Source of the DNA: Xaviernesmea rhizosphaerae
Lineage (GTDB): Bacteria > Pseudomonadota > Alphaproteobacteria > Rhizobiales > Rhizobiaceae
Length of the DNA: 64,000 bases
Direction: 5' to 3'
Assembly (NCBI RefSeq): GCF_001938945.1
Contig: NZ_MKIO01000039.1
Location: 1 to 64,000 of the forward strand
The position numbers and the translations under genes were made by a program. The notes under the pieces are model-generated. The model was not told where the DNA came from and searched no databases. It was given only the letters and a program-made list of their open reading frames with translations. Shown piece after piece: positions 27,929 to 35,362 of this stretch. How positions within the stretch are numbered: the first letter of the stretch is position 1; each line of letters starts with the position of its first letter.

Positions 27929-30900
27929 TTACAATCCGGGCGGCCTGCGCATGTCGAGCGTCAGCGGAAATTCCGCCGCTGGCTGCTCGCGCATCAGAAT
28001 ATACGGGCCCGCACGATGGCCCCAAGGTTCGAAACGCGCAAGCCGGCGCGCTTCCGCTTCGTTTCCGTTGACCGGGAAGGTGTCGTAATTCCGGCCGCCG
28101 GGATGGGCGACGTGATAGGTGCAGCCGCCGATCGCGCGGTTCGACCAGCGGTCGAAGATGTCGAAGGTCAGCGGGGCATGGACCGGCAGGACCGGGTGCA
28201 GGCCCGAAGCCGGATGCCAGGCCTTGAACCTCACGCCGGCGACGGACACGCCGCTCCTGCCCGTCGGCTTCAGCGGCACCGGCCGGCCGTTGCAGGCCAC
28301 GGTGTAGCGCTCGGGATTGATCGTTTCCAGCGTCACCTGCAGCCGCTCGACCGAGCTATCGACGAAGCGAACCGTGCCGCCGATCGCGCCCTGCTCGCCC
28401 ATCACATGCCAGGGTTCGAGCGCTTGGCGCAGCTCCAGCCGGGCGCCGTCATAGTCGACCTCGCCGCAGAAGGGGAAGCGGAATTCGAGCTGAGCCTCGA
28501 ACCATTCGGAGCGGAAATCGAAGCCGTTCTGCCTGAGGTCGCTCAGCACGTCGAGGAAATCGGCCCAGACATAATGCGGCAGCATGAAGCGGTCGTGCAG
28601 GGTCGTGCCCCAGCGCGTCAGCCCGCCTTCGGCCGGCTTCTGCCAGAAGCGGGCGATCAGCGCGCGCACCAGCAATTGCTGGGCCAGCGACATGCGCGCA
28701 TTTGGCGGCATTTCGAAGCCGCGGAACTCGACCAGGCCGAGCCGGCCCGTCGGCCCATCCGGCGAAAACAGCTTGTCGATGCAGATCTCGGAGCGGTGGG
28801 TGTTGCCGGTCACGTCGGTCAGAAGGTTGCGGAACAGCCGGTCCACCAGCCAGGGCAGGGGCGGCAGGCCCTGGCCGGGCGCGGGCACCTGCGCCATGGC
28901 GATTTCCAGCTCGTACAACGCGTCATGGCGCGCCTCGTCGATGCGCGGCGCCTGGCTTGTCGGGCCGATGAACAGGCCGGAGAACAGGTAGGACAGCGAG
29001 GGATGGCGCTGCCAGTGCAGGATCAGGCTCTTCAAGAGGTCGGGCCGGCGCAGGAAGGGGCTGTCGTTCGGATTGACGCCGCCGACCACCACATGATTGC
29101 CGCCGCCGGTGCCGGTGTGGCGCCCGTCGATCATGAACTTGTCGGTGCCGAGCCGGCTTTCGCGCGCTTCTTCATAGACGGCGCTGGTGATCGCCACGCA
29201 CTCCTGCCAGCTGGCGGCCGGATGGACGTTGACCTCGATCACGCCCGGATCGGGCGCGACGCGCATGACGTTGATGCGCTCGTCATGCGGCGGAGCGTAG
29301 CCCTCGATATGCACCGGCTTGCCGATCCGGGCCGCGGCGCGCTCGGTGGAGGCGATGAGATCGAGATAGTCCTCGACGGACGCGGTCGGCGGCATGAAGA
29401 CGCAGAGCCGGCCATCGCGTGCCTCGACGCTGATGGCGGTGCGCACGAAGCCGTCGATTTCCAGAACCGACTGCTCCATCCGCACCTGCTGGGCGGCGGA
29501 CGGCTGGAAATGCGCTGTTCCGAGCGTGCGCCCGTCCTCCTGCGCGAAATCGGGCAGCGGGGCGCGCGGGATGCTGGGGTCCAGCGGGTTGATATAGGGA
29601 TATTGCGAGGGGGAGATCCAGGTGAGCGAGGTCAGCGGCAGGCGATAGCCGACCGGGCTGTCGCCGGGCACCAGGAAGATCCGCCCGCGCCGGGTGCGCC
29701 AGCGCTCGCTGATCCAGCGCCGCCCGCCGGCGCGCGCGTTCCAGGGCTGCACCGGCAGAACATAGCCCGACGGCTTGGTCAGGCCGCGCTCGAACACCTT
29801 GACCATGCGGGCGCGCTGCTCGACATCCTCCAGCTTGTTGTTGGAAGGATCGAGATTTTCGGGAAGATTCGCCTCCTTGAGCACCCATTGCGCCGGGTCC
29901 TCATAGGCCGGCAGCACATTCTCCGAGGGCACATCGAGCTCCTCGGCGATGGTGGCCAGCAGCAGGCCGGCATCGTCGTCGGTCACGCCATAGTCCCGGC
30001 CTTCCTGGGCGATCAGGTCGCCATTGCGCCAGATCGGCAGGCCATCCTTGCGCCAATAGAGCGAGAAGGTCCAGCGCGGCAGGCTCTCGCCCGGATACCA
30101 TTTGCCCTGGCCGTAATGCAGGAAGCCGCCGGGGGCGAAGCGGGTGCGCAGGCGGCGGATCAGCGCGTCCGCCTTGGCCCGCTTGGTCGGCCCCACGGCG
30201 TCGGTGTTCCACTCGCCCGACTGGAAATCGTCGATGGAGACGAATGTCGGCTCGCCACCCATGGTGAGGCGCACGTCGCTTGCGCGCAGAACCTCGTCGA
30301 CATCCTGACCCAGCCGGTTCAGCGCGTCCCAGCTCTCGTCGGAAAAAGGCTTGGTGATGCGCGGATGTTCGGCCACGCGCGTGACCTTCATGTCGAAGGC
30401 GAATTCGGTCTTCGCCTCGCCGAAGAAGCCGCCGGAAATCGGCGCGGCGTTGCGGTAATGCGGCGTGGCGGCCAGCGGAATGTGGCTCTCGCCGGTCAGG
30501 AGGCCCGAGGTCGGGTCGAGGCCGACCCAGCCGGCGCCCGGTAGATAGACCTCGCACCAGGCATGCAGGTCGGTAAAGTCCACCTCGGTGCCGGAGGGGC
30601 CGTCCAACGCCTTCAGGTCCGGCGTAAGCTGGATCAGATAGCCGGAGACGAAGCGCGCGGCAAAACCCAGATGGCGCAGGATCTCGACCAGAAGCCAGCT
30701 GGTGTCGCGACAGGAACCGAGCGCCTGGGTCAGCGTCTCTTCCGGCGTCTGCACGCCCGGCTCCATTCGGATGACATAGTTGATGTCGCGCTGCAGCTGG
30801 GCATTGAGATCGACGACGAAATTCACCGTGTTGCGCGGCGTGCGGTCGATCCGGTCGAGATAGGCCTGGAGCGCCGGCGTCGCGGGCTCAGGCTTGCGGT

Positions 30901-31249
30901 AGATCGAGAGGTCATCGACCAGCGCCTCGGCATAGTCGAAGGGCCAGACTTCCGCCTCTTCCTCGACGAAAAAGTCGAAAGGATTGTAGACGGTCATGTC
31001 GGCAATCAGATCGACCTCGATCTTCAGCTCGGTGACCGGCTCGGGAAAGACATAGCGCGCCAGGAAATTGCCGTAGGGGTCCTGCTGCAACGTGACGAAA
31101 TGGTTCGACGGCGAGACTTTCAGCGAATGGCTGAGCACCTTGGTGCGCGAATGCGCGGCCGGCTTGAGCCGGATCACCTGCGGGCCGAGCTGGATCGGCC
31201 GGTCATATTGATAATGGGTCAGGTGATAGATGCTGGCTTTGATCGACAT
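27929..31249 (-). CDS. Transglutaminase-DUF2126 fusion protein
   Basis: 1106 aa. Residues 1-85 form the transglutaminase N-terminal beta domain. Residues of about 150-260 hold the catalytic core with Cys180 in QALGSCRDTSWLL, His229 in DLHAWCEVYLPG and Asp245 in VGLDPTSG. From about 300 to the end is the large DUF2126 region, which includes GEPTFVSIDDF, RHTGTGGGNHVVVGG and LVEFRGFEMPPNARM. Several of these resemble glutamate-cysteine ligase/GS-like active-site patterns, but that relation is only suggestive. First gene of the cassette, tightly coupled to the ATP-grasp/alpha-E gene. No signal peptide. Confidence 0.92.
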   Translation of the reverse strand: MSIKASIYHLTHYQYDRPIQLGPQVIRLKPAAHSRTKVLSHSLKVSPSNHFVTLQQDPYGNFLARYVFPEPVTELKIEVDLIADMTVYNPFDFFVEEEAEVWPFDYAEALVDDLSIYRKPEPATPALQAYLDRIDRTPRNTVNFVVDLNAQLQRDINYVIRMEPGVQTPEETLTQALGSCRDTSWLLVEILRHLGFAARFVSGYLIQLTPDLKALDGPSGTEVDFTDLHAWCEVYLPGAGWVGLDPTSGLLTGESHIPLAATPHYRNAAPISGGFFGEAKTEFAFDMKVTRVAEHPRITKPFSDESWDALNRLGQDVDEVLRASDVRLTMGGEPTFVSIDDFQSGEWNTDAVGPTKRAKADALIRRLRTRFAPGGFLHYGQGKWYPGESLPRWTFSLYWRKDGLPIWRNGDLIAQEGRDYGVTDDDAGLLLATIAEELDVPSENVLPAYEDPAQWVLKEANLPENLDPSNNKLEDVEQRARMVKVFERGLTKPSGYVLPVQPWNARAGGRRWISERWRTRRGRIFLVPGDSPVGYRLPLTSLTWISPSQYPYINPLDPSIPRAPLPDFAQEDGRTLGTAHFQPSAAQQVRMEQSVLEIDGFVRTAISVEARDGRLCVFMPPTASVEDYLDLIASTERAAARIGKPVHIEGYAPPHDERINVMRVAPDPGVIEVNVHPAASWQECVAITSAVYEEARESRLGTDKFMIDGRHTGTGGGNHVVVGGVNPNDSPFLRRPDLLKSLILHWQRHPSLSYLFSGLFIGPTSQAPRIDEARHDALYELEIAMAQVPAPGQGLPPLPWLVDRLFRNLLTDVTGNTHRSEICIDKLFSPDGPTGRLGLVEFRGFEMPPNARMSLAQQLLVRALIARFWQKPAEGGLTRWGTTLHDRFMLPHYVWADFLDVLSDLRQNGFDFRSEWFEAQLEFRFPFCGEVDYDGARLELRQALEPWHVMGEQGAIGGTVRFVDSSVERLQVTLETINPERYTVACNGRPVPLKPTGRSGVSVAGVRFKAWHPASGLHPVLPVHAPLTFDIFDRWSNRAIGGCTYHVAHPGGRNYDTFPVNGNEAEARRLARFEPWGHRAGPYILMREQPAAEFPLTLDMRRPPGL

Positions 31250-31366
31250 GCTGCCTCGTACTCGCCCCTCTTCAACGGTCTTTAGCCGTCCTCGCCGCGA
31301 TTTTGTGCAATGCGAAGGGAGAAAGCAAGCGGGATCAGGCAGGGTGTGGAAGAAGCCGCGCGCCGG

Positions 31367-31472
31367 CCCTAAAGCGCGTGGCGACCTTTCGGATCCGCTG
31401 ATCGCGCTTTAGGGCCGGGTTTGCCGCATCCTTTCACTGCAAAACCGGTGCCCCTTTTTGCGCGACAGGCTC
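31367..31472. repeat. Rhizobial palindromic repeat, type B copy 1
   Basis: CCCTAAAGCGCG at 31367-31378 is a perfect 12-base inverted match to CGCGCTTTAGGG at 31403-31414. It is followed by GCAAAACCGGTGCCCC and TTTTTGCGCGACAGGC. The same architecture occurs at 34743-34855. It lies in the 266-base gap between the transglutaminase-DUF2126 gene (whose promoter should be here) and the VOC gene's end. Confidence 0.7.
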
Positions 31473-31515
31473 CGGCTGTGCAGCCTCTTCGGGCCTCCCT
31501 CGGCCTATACTGTGG

Positions 31516-32286
31516 TCAGCGCGCCATGGAGACCAGCGAGAAGGAGGCGCCTTGCGGATCGAGGCAGGGGATGATCCAGGCGCCGCCGGGCACTTCCATC
31601 GGCTGGCCAAGCAACTGACCGCCACCCGCCGTGACCCGCTCGCCGGCGCCATCGAGACCTTCGACGGTGAAGTAATATTGCCAGCGGTGTGGCCCCGGCA
31701 TTTCCGGCGGCTTGCGCATCATGCCGCCAAGGCCGACGCCGCCCACGGCAAAGATCTGGTAGGTGCCGAGCGGGCCCATATCCATCGCCGTGTCCTTCTG
31801 CCAGTCGTAGAGCCGGTGATAGAAGGTCATCGCCTCCTCGACATCCCCGCACATCAGCTCGTTCCAGCCGACATGGCCTGTCGCCATGGGCTGCGTCGGC
31901 GCGCCGGGCGTGCTGGCGTGGAAAAGGCAGTAGACGGCGCCCTGCGGGTCGGACACGACAGCGAAGCGGCCGACGCCGGGAATATCTTCAGGCGCGCGAT
32001 GAACGGCGCCGCCCTCGGCGGTCAAGCGCGCCGCGGCCGCATCCACATCGTCCACGCCGATATAGCCGAGCCAGTGCGGCCTTGCGCCGCTTTCCGCCAG
32101 GTGCGGGGGCATGTCCATGATGCCGGCGACCATATCCTTGCCGGCGCTGGCAATGCGATAGTCAAGCCCCGGCATGCCGCTGTCCTCGACCGTCCAGCCG
32201 ACCACCTGGGCATAGAAGGCGGCGGCCGCCGCCGGATCGCTCGTCATCAGCTCGTGCCAGACGAACCGTCCGTGAATTTCGCTCAT
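31516..32286 (-). CDS. VOC (glyoxalase/bleomycin-resistance superfamily) protein
   Basis: 256 aa with two tandem vicinal-oxygen-chelate domains: one starting RFVWHELMTSDPAAAAAFYAQVVGW, the second GHVGWNELMCGDVEEAMTFYHRLYDW. Such two-module proteins include glyoxalase-like and hydroxylase-like enzymes; the metal ligands cannot be assigned with certainty. Two close ATGs exist. AGGAGG is only one base from the ATG at 32290 but 7 bases from the ATG at 32284-32286, which is chosen. It is divergent from a MarR regulator with a shared operator region, so its expression is probably controlled by that MarR. Confidence 0.88.
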   Translation of the reverse strand: MSEIHGRFVWHELMTSDPAAAAAFYAQVVGWTVEDSGMPGLDYRIASAGKDMVAGIMDMPPHLAESGARPHWLGYIGVDDVDAAAARLTAEGGAVHRAPEDIPGVGRFAVVSDPQGAVYCLFHASTPGAPTQPMATGHVGWNELMCGDVEEAMTFYHRLYDWQKDTAMDMGPLGTYQIFAVGGVGLGGMMRKPPEMPGPHRWQYYFTVEGLDGAGERVTAGGGQLLGQPMEVPGGAWIIPCLDPQGASFSLVSMAR

Positions 32287-32350
32287 CCCCATTCCTCCTG
32301 TGATGATCTCATTCGGCAGATGATCCGGAAGACGCGCGGACCGCCGCCGC

Positions 32351-32379
32351 TTGACGATTAGGTTGATATCAACATAAAT
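32351..32379 (+). promoter_or_regulatory. MarR-type palindromic operator inside the marR promoter
   Basis: GTTGATATCAAC at 32362-32373 is a perfect 12-base palindrome in the divergent VOC/MarR gap. It lies between TTGACG (32351-32356) and ATAAAT (32374-32379), which are 17 bases apart and fit a -35/-10 pair for the plus-strand MarR gene. An operator between the promoter boxes is a common autorepression design. The predicted transcript would start at about 32386, at the first ATG. Confidence 0.7.
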
Positions 32380-32384
32380 GGACC

Positions 32385-32825
32385 ATGTCAAAGCAGCAGA
32401 TGATTCCCTTTCAGACGACACTCCTTGTGAAGGACACCTGTCTCTGCCTGCATGCGCAACGCGCAGCACGTGCTCTGGCGCGCCTCTTCGATGACGCGTT
32501 GAAGCCGCATGGGCTGACCAATGGTCAGTTCTCGCTGATGATGTCGCTGAACCGCCCCGTTCCGGCCGGCATGGCCGATGTGGCCAGCCTGCTCGCCATG
32601 GACCGCACGACGCTGACGGCGGCGCTGAAACCCCTGGAGCGGCGGGGGCTGGTGCTCGTCGCTGCTGACGAGAAGGACAAGCGCCGTAAGGTGCTGCGCC
32701 TTACTCCTGCGGGGGAAGCGCTTCTGGCCGCCGCCCTGCCGGCGTGGCGCAAAACCCATGCCACGCTCGATGAACGCCTGCCGGATATCGAGCGGCTGAG
32801 GGCGGATTTAAGGGCGGTGTCTTAA
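32385..32825 (+). CDS. MarR-family transcriptional regulator
   Basis: 146-aa winged-helix repressor-type protein. ARLFDDALKPHGLTNGQFSLMMSL leads into the helix-turn-helix MADVASLLAMDRTTLTAALKPLERRGLV and the wing AADEKDKRRKVLRLTPAG, which are all typical MarR features. CLCLHAQRAARAL near residue 20 contains two Cys, so thiol-based sensing is possible but unproven. The ATG at 32385 would lie at the predicted transcription start. The next in-frame ATG at 32400, after AAAGCAGCAG, is an alternative start. Divergent from the VOC gene and probably controls it. Confidence 0.9.
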   Translation: MSKQQMIPFQTTLLVKDTCLCLHAQRAARALARLFDDALKPHGLTNGQFSLMMSLNRPVPAGMADVASLLAMDRTTLTAALKPLERRGLVLVAADEKDKRRKVLRLTPAGEALLAAALPAWRKTHATLDERLPDIERLRADLRAVS

Positions 32826-32879
32826 GCAGAGTGCCAGCGCAGCCTTGCCGCCGCGCCGGTCGGGCTCGTCAGATGCTGC

Positions 32880-34721
32880 TCATTCCTCGCCGGGCAAAAT
32901 CCGCACGGCGCCCTTGTCGGCGCTCGATGCAAACGCGGCATAGGCCTTGAGCGCGGTCGTCACGTTGCGCTTGCGCGGTGCAACCGGCTTCCAGCCGAGC
33001 TTGTCCTGCTCGGCGCGGCGGGCGGCAAGCTCGGCATCGCTGATGGCGATGTTGATCGTGCGGTTCGGGATGTCGATCTCGATGATGTCGCCCGGCTTGA
33101 CCAGGCCGATGGCGCCGCCCTGGGCGGCCTCAGGCGAGGCATGGCCGATCGACAGGCCCGAGGTGCCGCCGGAGAAGCGGCCGTCGGTGATAAGCGCGCA
33201 GGCCTTGCCGAGGCCCTTCGACTTCAGATAGCTCGTGGGATAGAGCATTTCCTGCATGCCCGGACCGCCCTTTGGGCCTTCATAGCGGATGACGACGACG
33301 TCGCCGGCCTTGACCTCGTTGCCCAGAATGCCCTTCACGGCTGCATCCTGGCTTTCATAGACGACAGCAGGGCCGGAGAATTTCAGGATCGATTCGTCCA
33401 CGCCCGCCGTCTTCACGATGCAGCCGTCGAGCGCGATGTTGCCCTTGAGCACGGCCAGGCCGCCATCCTTGGAGAAGGGATGTTCGACCGAGCGGATCAC
33501 GCCCGTTTCGCCATCGGTGTCGAGTTCGTCCCAGCGCGCTTCCTGGCTGAAGGCGACCTGGGTGGGGATGCCGCCCGGGGCCGCGCGGAAGAAGGTGCGC
33601 ACGGTCTCGGAATTGGTGCGGGTGATGTCCCAGCGGTCGATGGCGTCGCCGAGCGATGCGGCATGTACGGTCGGGCTGTCGCGGTTGATCAGGCCGCCGC
33701 GCTCGAGCTCGCCCAGGATGCGCATGATGCCGCCGGCGCGATGCACGTCTTCCATGTGAACGTCCTGCTTGGCCGGCGCCACCTTGGACAGGCAGGGCAC
33801 GCGGCGCGACAGGCGGTCGATGTCTTCCATGGTGAAGTCGATGCCGCCTTCATAAGCGGCGGCGAGGATGTGCAGCACCGTATTGGTCGAGCCGCCCATG
33901 GCGATGTCGAGCGACATGGCGTTTTCAAAGGCCTGCTTGTTGGCGACGTTGCGCGGCAGCACGCTGGCGTCCTCCTGCTCGTACCAGCGCCGCGTGATGT
34001 CGACGATCAGGTGGCCGGCTTCCACGAAGAGGCGCTTGCGGTCGGCATGCGTTGCGAGCGTCGAGCCGTTGCCTGGCAGCGATAGGCCGAGCGCTTCCGT
34101 CAGACAGTTCATCGAATTGGCCGTGAACATGCCCGAGCAGGAACCGCAGGTGGGGCAAGCCGAGCGCTCGATGACCTTGACGTCCTCGTCTGAGACCTTG
34201 TCGTCGGCGGCGGCGACCATGGCATCGACCAGGTCGAGCGCATGGGTCTTGCCGTGCAGAACGACCTTGCCGGCCTCCATAGGCCCGCCGGAGACGAAGA
34301 CCGAGGGAATGTTGAGCCGCATGGCGGCGTTCAGCATGCCGGGGGTGATCTTGTCGCAATTGGAAATGCAGACCATGGCGTCGGCGCAATGGGCATTGAC
34401 CATGTATTCGACACTGTCGGCGATGATTTCGCGGCTCGGCAGCGAATAGAGCATGCCGTCATGGCCCATGGCGATGCCGTCATCGACGGCGATCGTGTTG
34501 AACTCCTTGGCAACACCGCCGGCCTTCTCGATTTCGCGGGCCACCAGCTGGCCGAGATCCTTCAGGTGCACGTGGCCGGGCACGAACTGGGTGAAGGAAT
34601 TGACGACGGCGATGATCGGCTTGCCGAAGTCGCCGTCCTTCATGCCGGTGGCGCGCCACAGGCCGCGGGCGCCGGCCATGTTGCGGCCGTGGGTGGTGGT
34701 TCTCGAACGGTAAGCAGGCAT
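32880..34721 (-). CDS. ilvD: Dihydroxy-acid dehydratase
   Basis: 613-aa Fe-S dehydratase of valine, isoleucine and pantothenate synthesis, converting 2,3-dihydroxy-isovalerate or -3-methylvalerate to the 2-oxo acids. Cluster-binding and substrate motifs are seen: MVCISNCDKITPGMLNAAMR, CPTCGSCSGMFTANSMNCL, GGSTNTVLH and the C-terminal GRFSGGTSGLSIGHASPEA. MPAYRSRTTTHGRNMAGAR matches the E. coli N-terminus. The ATG at 34719-34721 has AAGGA 7 bases upstream; the ATG six bases earlier is too close. Monocistronic in this window. Confidence 0.97.
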   Translation of the reverse strand: MPAYRSRTTTHGRNMAGARGLWRATGMKDGDFGKPIIAVVNSFTQFVPGHVHLKDLGQLVAREIEKAGGVAKEFNTIAVDDGIAMGHDGMLYSLPSREIIADSVEYMVNAHCADAMVCISNCDKITPGMLNAAMRLNIPSVFVSGGPMEAGKVVLHGKTHALDLVDAMVAAADDKVSDEDVKVIERSACPTCGSCSGMFTANSMNCLTEALGLSLPGNGSTLATHADRKRLFVEAGHLIVDITRRWYEQEDASVLPRNVANKQAFENAMSLDIAMGGSTNTVLHILAAAYEGGIDFTMEDIDRLSRRVPCLSKVAPAKQDVHMEDVHRAGGIMRILGELERGGLINRDSPTVHAASLGDAIDRWDITRTNSETVRTFFRAAPGGIPTQVAFSQEARWDELDTDGETGVIRSVEHPFSKDGGLAVLKGNIALDGCIVKTAGVDESILKFSGPAVVYESQDAAVKGILGNEVKAGDVVVIRYEGPKGGPGMQEMLYPTSYLKSKGLGKACALITDGRFSGGTSGLSIGHASPEAAQGGAIGLVKPGDIIEIDIPNRTINIAISDAELAARRAEQDKLGWKPVAPRKRNVTTALKAYAAFASSADKGAVRILPGEE

Positions 34722-34742
34722 GGTCATGTCCTTAGACGCTGC

Positions 34743-34855
34743 TAAAGCGCGTCGCGATCTCTCGAATTCGCTTCCCGCACTTTAAGTCCTTGTTTTGTCG
34801 CATGTCGTGATCGCAAAACCGCTGACCATTCCCGCGCGACATGTTCCAGAGCGAA
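34743..34855. repeat. Rhizobial palindromic repeat, type B copy 2
   Basis: TAAAGCGCGTCGCGATC followed by CGCACTTTAAGTCCTTG, then GATCGCAAAACCGCTGACC and CGCGCGACATGTTCC. The order of blocks is the same as at 31367-31472. It begins only about 20 bases upstream of ilvD, so the ilvD promoter probably lies within or beyond it. Confidence 0.7.
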
Positions 34856-35255
34856 CTGTCGGAGAGCGTGCACGGCTCTCGTTTGAAATCCTGCTCTGAT
34901 TTTCCGATTTCGATCATGACTGCGATTCAAGGCCGAACCCGTCTTCAATCGTCATGATCCAGGCGGCGCGTCTTCAAGGCAAAGGGCGGCCTCCTCGGTC
35001 GTCATACCCTTCCGGCTGCGCGCGTTTTGGCGGCGTTCCTAGCGCAAAAGCATGCCCGCGTCACCTTCTTTTGCCGGAGCTTCCGTTTTCTTCCGGAACG
35101 GCCAGCATGGAGACGCCTGGCGGAGGTTTCCCCCATGACTCGCGCCGCGCCGTGGCCTTGCGGGACGATGATGATGGCACTACGAGCCGCACTCTCAGGT
35201 TGTTTCTTTTCGTCGCTATCAGCAACGGGTGTATTTTTAACATCTCTGTGCAATT
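34856..35255. other. Gene-less stretch upstream of the diguanylate cyclase
   Basis: 400 bases without a credible protein gene. Short ORFs exist on both strands but lack ribosome sites and recognisable composition. The stretch ends in a plus-strand terminator at 35256-35285, so it may encode a small RNA (see findings). Confidence 0.4.
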
Positions 35256-35285
35256 CACGGCTTTCAAAGAAGCGCGTGTTTTTTT
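35256..35285 (+). terminator. Orphan Rho-independent terminator on the plus strand
   Basis: CACGGCTT at 35256-35263 pairs with AAGC-G-CGTG at 35270-35278 (one bulged G), directly followed by seven T (35279-35285). No plus-strand protein gene ends just upstream, since ilvD points the other way. It therefore ends either a small RNA or an attenuated leader of the downstream diguanylate cyclase. Confidence 0.6.
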
Positions 35286-35362
35286 AATCTCTTGTTCAAG
35301 ACAATCCTGTCCTACGCCACAGCATTCACCGGTTCGATGAAAGTTTCATCCGCGATGTTTCC

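Noticed and set aside
25817..30544. Plus-strand open frame of 1575 codons antisense to the ATP-grasp and transglutaminase genes
   Set aside because: Antisense shadow with no recognisable domain, crossing two genes and their junction.
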